From Arthrobacter sp. Alg241-R88 (GTDB lineage Bacteria > Actinomycetota > Actinomycetes > Actinomycetales > Micrococcaceae): a DNA stretch of 64,000 nt. The number at the start of each line of letters is the position of its first letter. The stretch's first letter is position 1. The stretch spans positions 497,121-561,120 of the forward strand of contig NZ_UNRG01000001.1 of NCBI RefSeq assembly GCF_900537115.1, written 5' to 3'. Position numbers and translations under genes: made by a program. Under the pieces are notes generated by a model, which saw nothing but the letters and a program-made list of their open reading frames with translations, searched no databases and was not told the DNA's origin. This document shows positions 41,409 through 49,811 of the stretch, piece after piece.

Positions 41409-43350
41409 CGTCTATCACCTGCTTCACAAAGTGTTGGTCCACCCAGTCGGAAATTGCCACGGTATGCAAGCTAAGGCCTCCGCGGTCCAGCAGATCCTGT
41501 TGGCGGATAAAGTATCCAATACGACGCTCCGATACTAGGGCCTTGAACTGCTCCAGCGTCGGTGCAGGATCGCTCCCGAGCCAGCCTCCCAGAGGAATGA
41601 TGGCGCGGCCAGAGTCAAGTTGATACAGAGCAGCATTCTGAGCCGAATACGTTGCCGCAGCCCAGTCCTGGTTAGACGTCCCGGTGCGCAGCAGCTCTGT
41701 AACGGTTGCTGACGGTGGAGCTCCCAGTGCTGTCTGTCGGGCCCACGGAATCTCTCCCTCTCTAAGCGCCACCATCAGCCTAGATAGGGAGTGAGGGTCA
41801 TTGCCGACGGGACCTGACATTGGGTTCGTCCCCGTTCGGGCTGTCCCAATTGTGAACAGGTTCGCAGCTGTGGGGGCGCTGAGGAGGCTGATTAGGAGAA
41901 CGACTGACGTTACTCTTGGCATCTTGACCGAGAGAGCTGGCACTAGCCATAACGCGGCACCCGCTGCTCCAGTAAAGACAACGGAAACCCTGGCCCAAAA
42001 TGGCCACTCATCGCTGTATTCCATGATTCGGAGAACCATGTACGCGGAAGCAACGAGAAGTGTTGCACCGAAGACACGCATTGCTCCGCGATGTCTGAGC
42101 TGCCACAAACAGGACAATCCGACTGCCACAACCAAGGCAAGGGGTGCAGCGAGGGAATACGTGTAGTACGTGTGAATCATGGTGCCCATGAAACAAAGCA
42201 CCGATAGAACGCTTCCAAACCACAAAACAGACACCGCCGCTACGGCGCGCTGCTCAGATGCTAAGTCCAAAGAGTGGAACAGGACTGCTATCGCAAATGC
42301 GCACACCATTGCTACGAAGAGCAGCCAGACGATCTCTTGGGCGAAGTTGGCATTAAAGAGTCTTGGGAGTCCGCCAGCATATGGGATAGCGTCGTTCTGT
42401 CCATCCGATGCGCGACCGCCTTCGGCATTCATCGGAATTTCCACAAACCGCGCAAGACCGTTGTAGTCCATTGTGAGTTCGATGGCGCTATTCGTAGCGG
42501 AGCCGCCGATGTATGGTCTCTGCGAGGCCGGAATCAGATCTACGGTGACCAACCAGGCCAAGGATGTAGCAATCAGAGTTCCCGCGGCGATGATCAACTG
42601 GATTAGCCGCCGTGAAAACTGACCATGGCTAAAAGCCAGGACAGCCGCACCCAGAGCGGGAACCACAAGCAGTGCCTGAACCTGCTTGGCCATGAACGCG
42701 AGCCCCAGTAGAACTCCTGCAAGTGCGAAATTCTTGAGCCGGCCGGATTCCATGGCTTTGAGTGTCAGAAGGACGCAGGCCACGGTGAGCAAGCCCATCA
42801 GCGGTTCTGGGTTGTTGAAACGGGACATTAAGACCACTACGGGGGTCGTGGCATAAACGGCGGCGCCGAAGAGAGCCGTTCGCGGCCCAAAACCCCGTCG
42901 AATTATCTTGTAAACCAGGTAGCTGGTAGTAACACCCATCAATGCCTGAGGGACAAGTATGCTCCAGCTGCTGAGGCCAAAGAGCCGCACGGATAGAGAC
43001 ATGACCCAGATGCTGAGAGGCGTCTTGTCCACCGTGATGAGGTTGCCCCACTCGAAGGACCCGAAGAAGAAGGCCGTCCAATCCTGTGAGCCGGCTTGTG
43101 CTGCAGCTGAGTAGTAAGGGTTGGCCCATCCGTTGGCATCCAGTCCCCACAGGAACAGTACGGCCGTTCCGGCCAGAAAGGCCAAGAGTGAGGGCCGCTC
43201 CCAGCGTTCGTCTTGTTCCGGACCACGCCAAAACCTGCGCACCAGCGACAAGAGATGATGAGTTGGCGTGAGGTCTTCCTCACGTCCTACCCCTAACCCA
43301 CCCAGACGCTCGGTCTCCTTTGCTGCGGGGCCGTCGAGAACCGCGCTCAC
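41380..43350 (-). CDS. GT39-family polyprenyl-sugar glycosyltransferase, YkcB-like (copy a)
   Basis: 656 aa with the same architecture as its paralogue: GWANPYYSAAAQAGSQDW, ITVDKTPLSIWVMSLSVRLF in the first loop, MSRFNNPEPLMGLLTVACVL, then a run of membrane segments and a soluble extracytoplasmic end with SGRAIIPLGGWLGSDPAPTL, matched in the other copy by SGRPVMPLGGFAGSDPSPTL. GTG start overlaps the GT2-GtrA stop (GTGA). The first-loop DK-T-P replaces DK-P-P of the other copy. Likely acts with the GT2-GtrA protein that supplies lipid-linked sugar. Confidence 0.8.
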   Translation of the reverse strand: MSAVLDGPAAKETERLGGLGVGREEDLTPTHHLLSLVRRFWRGPEQDERWERPSLLAFLAGTAVLFLWGLDANGWANPYYSAAAQAGSQDWTAFFFGSFEWGNLITVDKTPLSIWVMSLSVRLFGLSSWSILVPQALMGVTTSYLVYKIIRRGFGPRTALFGAAVYATTPVVVLMSRFNNPEPLMGLLTVACVLLTLKAMESGRLKNFALAGVLLGLAFMAKQVQALLVVPALGAAVLAFSHGQFSRRLIQLIIAAGTLIATSLAWLVTVDLIPASQRPYIGGSATNSAIELTMDYNGLARFVEIPMNAEGGRASDGQNDAIPYAGGLPRLFNANFAQEIVWLLFVAMVCAFAIAVLFHSLDLASEQRAVAAVSVLWFGSVLSVLCFMGTMIHTYYTYSLAAPLALVVAVGLSCLWQLRHRGAMRVFGATLLVASAYMVLRIMEYSDEWPFWARVSVVFTGAAGAALWLVPALSVKMPRVTSVVLLISLLSAPTAANLFTIGTARTGTNPMSGPVGNDPHSLSRLMVALREGEIPWARQTALGAPPSATVTELLRTGTSNQDWAAATYSAQNAALYQLDSGRAIIPLGGWLGSDPAPTLEQFKALVSERRIGYFIRQQDLLDRGGLSLHTVAISDWVDQHFVKQVIDGVTLYDLRE

Positions 43351-44588
43351 AGGACACTTCCAGTCGGCGCAAGGGTCGACGCAACCGAGATTCTGGAACC
43401 GTCACTGCGCCGTACACGGAATACCCAAAGCCTCAGCAGCACGAACCTGATAAGGGTGGCGAAGATATTGGCCGCTGTCAGCGTCATGAGCTCCAGGTTT
43501 GGCGCCGCGTCGGGGCTCGCTGCATGGAGGATCAACAACGACGAGGACGTTATGGTCCAAGCCAAAAGAAAAACAATCAAACCCTGGAACTGCTGGGTGA
43601 AGATTTTCTCAGGACCACTAATGCCGAAGGTGAACCTGCGGTTTGCGGCAGTATTGCCAACAGCCGTTAGGAGCAGGGCCAGGAAATTGGCCTCCTGGGC
43701 CCCGAACGGGCCCTGAAGCACAAGGTATAACAGGGCAAAGGCAAGCGTGGAGACAGCCCCGACCAGTCCAAAACGGAGAACCTGGCCAAAGAAGCTGGGC
43801 CGGCCCGACGGCACAATTGGCCGGCGACCCAATTCAGCGTAGATCGCCTGAACAGGAATTACCCCTTTAACCAAAGACCCGGCCACGCGAACCATACCCC
43901 GCAGGTCATCGAGAGCGGTCTTCTTGATGTCTACACGGCTGTCCGGGTCATCCACCCAATCGACGGGAATCTCATGAATACGCAGTCCCGAGCGCTCGGC
44001 AATGATCAGAAGCTCAGTGTCGAAGAACCACTCGTTATCTTCCACATGGGGGAGGAGGCGCTTCGCAACGTCCGCGCGGATCGCTTTGAAACCGCATTGG
44101 GCGTCCGAAAAGCGGACCTGCATCGTCCGCCGAAGCAGGAAGTTGTACGATCTGGAGATGAATTCGCGTTTGGGCCCCCTGCTCACGCGGGAACTTTGGC
44201 CCAGACGAGTACCAATGGAAATGTCGGAATGGCCGGACAACAACGGGGCGACCAGAGGCGGCAGTGCAGCTAAATCGGTGGAAAGGTCCACGTCCAGGTA
44301 AGCAAGGACCTTTGCCTCGGAAGCGCTCCAGGCATCCCTCAGGGCATATCCCCGTCCTTTGACCTCAAGGCGGCGATATTCAACGTTCGGCATGTGCTCA
44401 CTGAGTCGAGCGGCAATCACCGGAGTCCGATCGGTGCTTGCATTATCGGCGATGGTTATTTTCCACGTCGACGGCATTTCGTGCTTCAAGTATTCGGCGA
44501 GCCTTGTGATGCTGTTTTCGAGTACCGCTTCCTCGTTAAAGACCGGTACAACAATTTCGAGCGCCAAGCCCCCATAGCTAGGTGTCAT
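43347..44588 (-). CDS. GT2-GtrA fusion: polyprenyl-phosphate glycosyltransferase and flippase-like domain
   Basis: 413 aa. Residues 10-230 are a DPM1-like GT2 domain (LEIVVPVFNEEAVLENSITR, DNASTDRTPVIAARL, and the metal-binding LAYLDVDLSTDLAALPPLVA). Residues about 270-400 form a GtrA domain with four membrane segments (VLRFGLVGAVSTLAFALLYL, ANIFATLIRFVLLRLWVF). The first part would load a sugar on polyprenyl phosphate; GtrA proteins are thought to help it cross the membrane. First gene of the operon with both GT39 enzymes, like ykcC beside ykcB. TACGAT 6 nt before the ATG suggests a leaderless transcript. Confidence 0.85.
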   Translation of the reverse strand: MTPSYGGLALEIVVPVFNEEAVLENSITRLAEYLKHEMPSTWKITIADNASTDRTPVIAARLSEHMPNVEYRRLEVKGRGYALRDAWSASEAKVLAYLDVDLSTDLAALPPLVAPLLSGHSDISIGTRLGQSSRVSRGPKREFISRSYNFLLRRTMQVRFSDAQCGFKAIRADVAKRLLPHVEDNEWFFDTELLIIAERSGLRIHEIPVDWVDDPDSRVDIKKTALDDLRGMVRVAGSLVKGVIPVQAIYAELGRRPIVPSGRPSFFGQVLRFGLVGAVSTLAFALLYLVLQGPFGAQEANFLALLLTAVGNTAANRRFTFGISGPEKIFTQQFQGLIVFLLAWTITSSSLLILHAASPDAAPNLELMTLTAANIFATLIRFVLLRLWVFRVRRSDGSRISVASTLAPTGSVL

Positions 44589-44594
44589 GCATGG

Positions 44595-44600
44595 ATCGTA
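44595..44600 (-). promoter_or_regulatory. possible leaderless -10 box of the GT operon
   Basis: TACGAT (minus strand) ends 6 nt before the ATG at 44588; there is no SD-like sequence between them. The facing acyltransferase has a similar box 135 bp away on the plus strand. Confidence 0.4.
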
Positions 44601-44734
44601 GGGGCGTCAGATTATGGATAGCGAGGCTTTTGAGCAAAGACAGGTACCAGCCCATAAGAACCAAGTAGTCCACATCTTGGCCGACGAGGAGACACAAGTA
44701 ACGAGTACCGAGGCCAAGTGGCATGAGCGGACTC

Positions 44735-44740
44735 TACTGT
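44735..44740 (+). promoter_or_regulatory. possible leaderless -10 box of the acyltransferase gene
   Basis: TACTGT ends 7 nt before the ATG at 44748, which has no SD. This favours 44748 over the internal ATG 44775, although the latter has AAAGGGA upstream. Confidence 0.4.
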
Positions 44741-44747
44741 TAGCGGC

Positions 44748-45872
44748 ATGGGGAAAATCGTAAAGGGACCTTCCATGCATCGCTACACTTCACTTGATGG
44801 TCTCAGGGGGCTAGCGGCTTTGGTGGTACTGATTCATCACTGCTTTCTTGTCTCGCCGTTACTCACTTCGGCGGTAGAAAGCGGCGGTGATGGGCCGATG
44901 CATCCCTGGGTCTGGTGGGCAACGTTCACGCCCATGCATCTATTTTGGGCGGGCGGGGAAGCGGTTTACGTTTTCTTCATCTTGTCAGGTTTTGTCTTGG
45001 CTCTCCCATTCATCGGGAATGAGAACCCAAGTTGGGGGGCCTACTTCCCGCGGCGCATCATTCGGATATACCTGCCTGCATGGGCTTCGCTGATTTTTGC
45101 GTTAGGGGCAGCATGGGTATTTCCCCGGATATCTGGTCCGAACCTCAGTCCTTGGATCAACCAACACGACGAAGCGCCGGATGTGCTGAGTGACGCCATG
45201 CTGCTCTGGGGCGCTGGCAGTCTTAACTCGCCATTGTGGTCTCTCCAATGGGAAATGAACTTCTCTTTACTTCTACCGCTTTATGTCATCATTGCCCTAC
45301 GCTTCCAGCGAGTCTGGCTGGTAGGTCTCTCCGGACTATTCCTTCTGATCGCGGCCGGAGAAATCCTGCACATCAGCGCCCTGGTTTGCCTTCCAATGTT
45401 CGGCGTTGGCGTCTTGATGGCAGTCAGGCGCGACCTCCTCACCGCATTTTCTGCAAAAGTAAGCCGTTCAGGTTGGACGGTCGTAGTGATTTTCTCTACA
45501 GCGCTTTTGTGTTCGCGTTGGATGTTCCCCCAGATGGCGGTTGGCACGGCGACCGCAACCATAGGTGGAGCACTCTTACTATTTGCATTCATTGGCTGCA
45601 AAGCAGCCCTTACAATGGGGACCTTCCCGCCGGTCCGCTGGCTGGGTACACGATCTTTTAGCCTCTACCTGGTCCACGAACCCATCGTCGTGTCCGTCGC
45701 GTTCTGCTTAGAGGAAACTAGCCCCTTTAAAATCGCTGCCCTTAGTGTGCCCCTGACGCTACTTGTGACAGAGGTCTTTTTTCGCACCGTTGAGAAGCCT
45801 AGTCAACGCCTGGCTAGAGCGGCTGGGAGCAGGTTTACGGGGCAGGGGCTCACCAAGTCGTTCTCCCACTAG
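44748..45872 (+). CDS. acyltransferase family 3 membrane protein
   Basis: 374 aa, about ten membrane segments, no SGNH hydrolase tail. The family mark RYTSLDGLRGLAALVVLIHH (catalytic His in the first segment) is at residues 12-31, and the conserved FILSGFVLALPF and FPRRIIRIYLPAW follow. Members move acetyl or other acyl groups onto extracytoplasmic polysaccharides or lipids. Start ATG 44748 (leaderless pattern) or 44775 (SD). It is divergent from the GT operon and so probably part of the same envelope-decoration island. Target unknown. Confidence 0.82.
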   Translation: MGKIVKGPSMHRYTSLDGLRGLAALVVLIHHCFLVSPLLTSAVESGGDGPMHPWVWWATFTPMHLFWAGGEAVYVFFILSGFVLALPFIGNENPSWGAYFPRRIIRIYLPAWASLIFALGAAWVFPRISGPNLSPWINQHDEAPDVLSDAMLLWGAGSLNSPLWSLQWEMNFSLLLPLYVIIALRFQRVWLVGLSGLFLLIAAGEILHISALVCLPMFGVGVLMAVRRDLLTAFSAKVSRSGWTVVVIFSTALLCSRWMFPQMAVGTATATIGGALLLFAFIGCKAALTMGTFPPVRWLGTRSFSLYLVHEPIVVSVAFCLEETSPFKIAALSVPLTLLVTEVFFRTVEKPSQRLARAAGSRFTGQGLTKSFSH

Positions 45873-45955
45873 GTGCGCACTCATCGCACGCCGTTAACTC
45901 GAGCACGACGCTCGCGAGCCGAGAGAGCGTTTCAAGCCGAACCCGCCCCATCCTC

Positions 45956-45961
45956 TAGACT
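45956..45961 (+). promoter_or_regulatory. possible leaderless -10 box of glmM
   Basis: TAGACT ends 6 nt before the glmM GTG at 45968, exactly the -12 to -7 window for a transcript starting at the G of GTG. No SD is present. Confidence 0.5.
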
Positions 45962-45967
45962 TGACCG

Positions 45968-47329
45968 GTGTCTAGATTATTTGGAACTGATGGTGTCCGG
46001 GGGCTGGCGAACGGTCTGTTGACTGCGGAGCTCGCCATGCAGCTGGCCCAGGCGGCCGCCGTCGTACTCGGCCATGACCGCAAATCCAACGGGTCCCGGC
46101 CGCGCGCCGTTGTAGCCCGCGACCCGCGGGCAAGCGGTGAATTCATTGCCGCCGCGGTGGAGGCTGGGCTCTCCAGCTCCGGCGTTGACGTTTACGACGC
46201 CGGCGTCCTCCCCACCCCCGCAGCGGCCTATCTCGTGGCCGACCTGGACGCTGACTTCGGCGTCATGATCTCGGCCTCCCACAACCCTGCGCCCGACAAC
46301 GGCATCAAGTTCTTCGCCCGTGGCGGCCAGAAGCTCCCCGACGAGGTGGAGGACGCCATCGAGGCGCAGATGTCCAGGGAAGCAGTACGCCCCGTCGGCG
46401 CCGATGTGGGACGCATCCAGCGCTTCTCGGACGCCGAGGACCGCTACATCGTCCACCTCCTCCAGACCCTGCCGCACCGGCTGGACGGACTTACGGTGGT
46501 TCTGGACTGCGCCCACGGTGCTGCCAGCGGTTGCTCGCCCCAGGTCTTCAAGGACGCCGGCGCGAATGTCATTGTGATCGGTGCTGACCCGGACGGCCAC
46601 AACATCAACGACGGCGTCGGCTCCACCCACCTTGGTCCCCTCAAGGATGCCGTCGTCAAGTACGGCGCCAACCTGGGAATCGCCCACGACGGCGACGCAG
46701 ACCGCTGCCTCGCCGTGGACCATGAGGGCAACGAAGTGGATGGCGACCAGATCATGGCCATCCTCGCCGTGGCGCTGAAGGCGTCGGGCAAGCTCAGGGA
46801 CGATGTCCTGGTGGCAACTGTCATGAGCAACCTCGGGTTGAAGATCGCGCTACGCGAAGCGGGCATCAGCATCCGCGAAACCGCCGTGGGTGACCGCTAC
46901 GTCCTCGAGGAAATGCGTGACGGCGGTTTTAACCTGGGTGGAGAACAGTCCGGCCACGTAATTTTCGCCGACCACGCCACTACCGGTGACGGGGTGCTCA
47001 CCGGACTGCAGCTCGCAGCCCAGATTGCCCTGACTGGAAAGCCGCTCAAGGAACTCGCCACGGTGATGACCAAGCTTCCCCAAGTCCTGATCAACGTCAA
47101 GGGTGTGGACCGCGCCGGTGTGAAGAGGAACGAGGTACTCGCTCAGGCCGTGGCGGCAGCTGAAGCCGCTCTCGGTGACACCGGCCGTGTTCTGCTCCGT
47201 CCCTCCGGCACTGAGCCCGTGGTGCGTGTGATGGTAGAGGCTGCCGACGAAGAGACCGCCCAGTCCATCGCCGAACACCTGGCCCAGGTGGTTCGGGCAG
47301 AGCTCGCGTTGGAACTCATCTCCGAATAG
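45968..47329 (+). CDS. glmM: phosphoglucosamine mutase
   Basis: Converts glucosamine-6-phosphate to glucosamine-1-phosphate for UDP-GlcNAc and peptidoglycan. 453 aa with [20 protein letters not shown] at the start, phospho-Ser loop [18 protein letters not shown] (Ser near residue 103), metal loop [15 protein letters not shown], sugar loop [12 protein letters not shown] and phosphate loop [19 protein letters not shown] start fixed by the FGTDGVRG motif. In related genomes glmM usually directly follows rpsI; here 6.5 kb of envelope genes intervene. Functions with GlmS at 49812. Confidence 0.95.
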   Translation: MSRLFGTDGVRGLANGLLTAELAMQLAQAAAVVLGHDRKSNGSRPRAVVARDPRASGEFIAAAVEAGLSSSGVDVYDAGVLPTPAAAYLVADLDADFGVMISASHNPAPDNGIKFFARGGQKLPDEVEDAIEAQMSREAVRPVGADVGRIQRFSDAEDRYIVHLLQTLPHRLDGLTVVLDCAHGAASGCSPQVFKDAGANVIVIGADPDGHNINDGVGSTHLGPLKDAVVKYGANLGIAHDGDADRCLAVDHEGNEVDGDQIMAILAVALKASGKLRDDVLVATVMSNLGLKIALREAGISIRETAVGDRYVLEEMRDGGFNLGGEQSGHVIFADHATTGDGVLTGLQLAAQIALTGKPLKELATVMTKLPQVLINVKGVDRAGVKRNEVLAQAVAAAEAALGDTGRVLLRPSGTEPVVRVMVEAADEETAQSIAEHLAQVVRAELALELISE

Positions 47330-47345
47330 GTCCTGAACAGCAATG

Positions 47346-47378
47346 CGGCCCGCCTCCATCAGGAGGCGGGCCGTCTTT
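47346..47378. terminator. bidirectional terminator between glmM and mscL
   Basis: CGGCCCGCCTCC (47346-47357) with GGAGGCGGGCCG (47362-47373), 4-nt loop, followed by TCTTT on the plus strand. Lies between the convergent stops of glmM and mscL. Confidence 0.75.
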
Positions 47379-47393
47379 GCGTTATAACGGTGG

Positions 47394-47798
47394 TCAGGGC
47401 GTGTGGCTCTTTAGCGCGTCCCGGATCTCGGTCAGCAGCGCGATCTGCGGGTCCTCGGCAGACTCCTTTTTCACGTCCTGGCCAATTCCCAGCCTGCGGT
47501 TGCGTCGCTCAATCATCAGGTTCATCGGCATCACCACAACGAAGTAGATAGCCGCCGAAACCAGCAGGAAATTCACGATGGCGGTCAGCAGCACGCCAAA
47601 CTCGATGAAGTTGCCGTTGAAATTCACTCTTGCGAAGCTGTCGAAGTTCGGCGAACCAGTCAGCCCAGCAATGAAAGGCATGAGCACCTTATTCACAAGG
47701 GCCGTCACTACCGCGCCAAAGGCGGTTCCAATAACGACGGCGACGGCAAGGTCAACGACATTGCCCTTCATAATGAAATTCTTGAATCCAGTCAGCAT
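47394..47798 (-). CDS. mscL: large-conductance mechanosensitive channel
   Basis: MscL opens under membrane tension and releases solutes on osmotic downshock. 134 aa from ATG 47798 (LTGFKNFIMKGNVVDLAVAV), with the pore helix GNVVDLAVAVVIGTAFGAVV, a periplasmic loop, the second helix (FLLVSAAIYFVVVMPMNLMI) and a charged C-terminal helix. The start is set by family alignment and by TAGCTT 7 nt upstream; longer frames overlap the neighbouring carboxypeptidase gene. Confidence 0.93.
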   Translation of the reverse strand: MLTGFKNFIMKGNVVDLAVAVVIGTAFGAVVTALVNKVLMPFIAGLTGSPNFDSFARVNFNGNFIEFGVLLTAIVNFLLVSAAIYFVVVMPMNLMIERRNRRLGIGQDVKKESAEDPQIALLTEIRDALKSHTP

Positions 47799-47805
47799 AA
47801 GAACC

Positions 47806-47811
47806 AAGCTA
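47806..47811 (-). promoter_or_regulatory. possible leaderless -10 box of mscL
   Basis: TAGCTT (minus strand) ends 7 nt before the mscL ATG. No SD sequence lies between. It sits just past the end of the upstream carboxypeptidase gene. Confidence 0.45.
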
Positions 47812-47821
47812 GCGCATCGCG

Positions 47822-48706
47822 TTAGGGATACCCCGGCGCCGGCCCCACACCGAAGTACTCCTCCAGCGTGAAAATTCCACGCGCAGCCATGTCGGTCGCG
47901 GCGTCCACGCCGATGTAGCGCAGGTGCCACGGCTCGTAGTAGTACCCCGTGATCGGGTGGAACATCCACGGGTAGCGCACCACGAACCCGAACCGGTGTC
48001 CGTTCGCCTTCGCCCACATGGCCGCGGGCTGGTCCGCGAAGCACGGTTGGAAACCGCATGCGCCCCCACCGTCCGCGATGTCAAAGGCCCAGCCGGACTG
48101 GTGTTCCGAGTATCCCGGCCGGGCGCTTGCCGTGTCCGCATCGGCTTGGCCGCGCGAGGCAACATAGCCGTTGTAGGTCGTCACCTGCGTGCCGTAGGAG
48201 CGGTACGCGCTTGCCAGCACCATGGCCACACCATCTCGCGCGGCCACCGCGAACAGCGCCTCGGCCGCGGCCGCCGTCGTACTGTTCAGCAGGGCTGCCT
48301 CGCCGGACACGGTCATGCTCACCGCCGGGCGTACCAGGTCAGCCGGCACATAATCTGCCGGGACCAGCGGCCGGTGCTTGTTGACCACCAGCCAGGGGCT
48401 CGCAGGGTCGGTGAGGGAGAACTGCCGCGGCAAAGCCGAGGAGGGCGACGGCGTCGGGGACGGTTCCGGAGGTGGGGGAGCCGCCGTCGTGGGTTCCGGC
48501 GTCGCGATGGGAGATGCGAAGGGCGACGGAGAAAGCGAAGGTGAACCAGAAGGGGTGCCGGACGACGGCGCCGCCGCCCCGGGTGCGTTCGGCGTGCAGG
48601 CAGCCAGCACAGTGAGTCCTGCCCCCGCCGCAAGGAAACGGGCGAAGGTGCGCCGGCTGGCCGCCGTCCGCCCGAGATCTTCGGATGGAGTGCAGTCGTA
48701 GCACAC
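47822..48706 (-). CDS. VanY-type D,D-carboxypeptidase lipoprotein with Tat-like signal
   Basis: 294 aa from GTG 48706, 5 bp after the coaA stop and behind GGAAGG. The N-terminal signal has a twin-arginine pattern (ASRRTFARFLAAGAG) and a lipobox LAAC, so it should be a Tat-exported lipoprotein. A Ser/Pro/Ala/Thr-rich linker of about 60 residues follows. The VanY/peptidase M15 domain has SAYRSYGTQ, the zinc-binding GYSEHQSGWAFDIADG (His and Asp) and EPWHLRYIG (Glu and His). Likely trims D-Ala from peptidoglycan stems outside the membrane. Coupled to coaA. Confidence 0.87.
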   Translation of the reverse strand: MCYDCTPSEDLGRTAASRRTFARFLAAGAGLTVLAACTPNAPGAAAPSSGTPSGSPSLSPSPFASPIATPEPTTAAPPPPEPSPTPSPSSALPRQFSLTDPASPWLVVNKHRPLVPADYVPADLVRPAVSMTVSGEAALLNSTTAAAAEALFAVAARDGVAMVLASAYRSYGTQVTTYNGYVASRGQADADTASARPGYSEHQSGWAFDIADGGGACGFQPCFADQPAAMWAKANGHRFGFVVRYPWMFHPITGYYYEPWHLRYIGVDAATDMAARGIFTLEEYFGVGPAPGYP

Positions 48707-48711
48707 CTGTG

Positions 48712-49677
48712 CTAAACCTTCCGAAGGAGCATGCGGCGGATGGAATGGTCCGCGTCTTTGGTGAGCACCAGCTGGGCGCGGCCGCGCGTTGGAAGGACGT
48801 TCTCCTCCAGGTTCGGCTCGTTGATCCGCTTCCAAATATCCCGGGCAGTGCTCTCCGCCTCCTCGTCGGACAGGGCTGCATAGCGGTGGAAGTAGGACTC
48901 CGGCTGCGCGAACGCCGTGGTGCGAAGCTTGCGGAACCTGTCCACGTACCATTCCTCAATATAGGAAGTCTTGGCATCCACGTAGATGGAGAAGTCGAAG
49001 AAATCGCTTAGGGCCAGCCCCTGCCGGCCGTCATGGCGCGGCCGCGCCGGTGCCAGGACATTAAGCCCTTCCACAATCAGCACGTCGGGGCGGCGGACCA
49101 CCACTTCCTTGCCCGGAACGATGTCATAGGTGACGTGGGAGTACCAGGGAGCGCGGACTTCCTCCGCGCCGCTCTTGATTTCGCTCACAAAGCGCAGCAG
49201 CGCCCGGCGATCGTAGGACTCCGGAAAGCCCTTCCGCTCCAGCAGCTGCCGGCGCTTCAGTTCAGCGAGCGGGTACAGGAAGCCGTCAGTGGTGATGAGC
49301 TCCACATTGGGGGTGCCGGGCCAGCGGCGCAGCATTTCGCGGAGTACGCGGGCGATGGTGGACTTGCCGACGGCGACCGAGCCCGCCACGCCGATGACAA
49401 ACGGAGTGCGCTGGGTTTGCTCGCCCAGGAAGGTGGTGGTGGCCGCGTGAAGCTGGCCGGCGGCCTCAACATACAGGTGCAGGAGCCTGGAGAGCGGAAG
49501 GTAGACCTCCCGGACTTCCTTAATGTCCAGGGGATCGCCAAGGCCGCGGAGACGGTCAATATCCTCCTGATTAAGAGGCTGTTCCATCTCATCGGCGAGC
49601 CGGGACCAGGTCTGCCGGTCCAGCTCAACGAACGGGGAGACGCCTTCGCCGTTCGCTTCATTGCGTTGCACAGTCAC
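48712..49677 (-). CDS. coaA: type I pantothenate kinase
   Basis: Phosphorylates pantothenate in the first step of CoA synthesis. 321 aa from GTG 49677 ([20 protein letters not shown]). P-loop [17 protein letters not shown] at about residues 103-119, then [19 protein letters not shown] and [20 protein letters not shown], typical of CoaA. CAGAAT 7 nt before the GTG hints at a leaderless mRNA. It diverges from glmS. An earlier in-frame ATG (49743) would add 22 residues not seen in the family. Confidence 0.93.
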   Translation of the reverse strand: MTVQRNEANGEGVSPFVELDRQTWSRLADEMEQPLNQEDIDRLRGLGDPLDIKEVREVYLPLSRLLHLYVEAAGQLHAATTTFLGEQTQRTPFVIGVAGSVAVGKSTIARVLREMLRRWPGTPNVELITTDGFLYPLAELKRRQLLERKGFPESYDRRALLRFVSEIKSGAEEVRAPWYSHVTYDIVPGKEVVVRRPDVLIVEGLNVLAPARPRHDGRQGLALSDFFDFSIYVDAKTSYIEEWYVDRFRKLRTTAFAQPESYFHRYAALSDEEAESTARDIWKRINEPNLEENVLPTRGRAQLVLTKDADHSIRRMLLRKV

Positions 49678-49798
49678 TTTAGAGATTCTGCCCCCAGCCC
49701 GGCTGAGAGCGAAATGCGGGCGCGCACTTACACGGGCGAGCATGCAACAGAAGCGGCTCCCGGCGCCGCTTGGTTTAAGGCTAGGGCACCCCTGCCGA

Positions 49799-49804
49799 TA
49801 GTCT
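49799..49804 (+). promoter_or_regulatory. possible leaderless -10 box of glmS
   Basis: TAGTCT ends 7 nt before the glmS ATG at 49812. GlmS must begin Met-Cys, so the start codon is certain, and no SD exists upstream; this makes the leaderless reading stronger here than elsewhere. Confidence 0.55.
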
Positions 49805-49811
49805 TGAGCTT

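Noticed and set aside
49728..49811. glmS ribozyme upstream of glmS
   Set aside because: The space before the ATG is short and the TAGTCT box suggests a transcript without leader; no ribozyme-like core seen.
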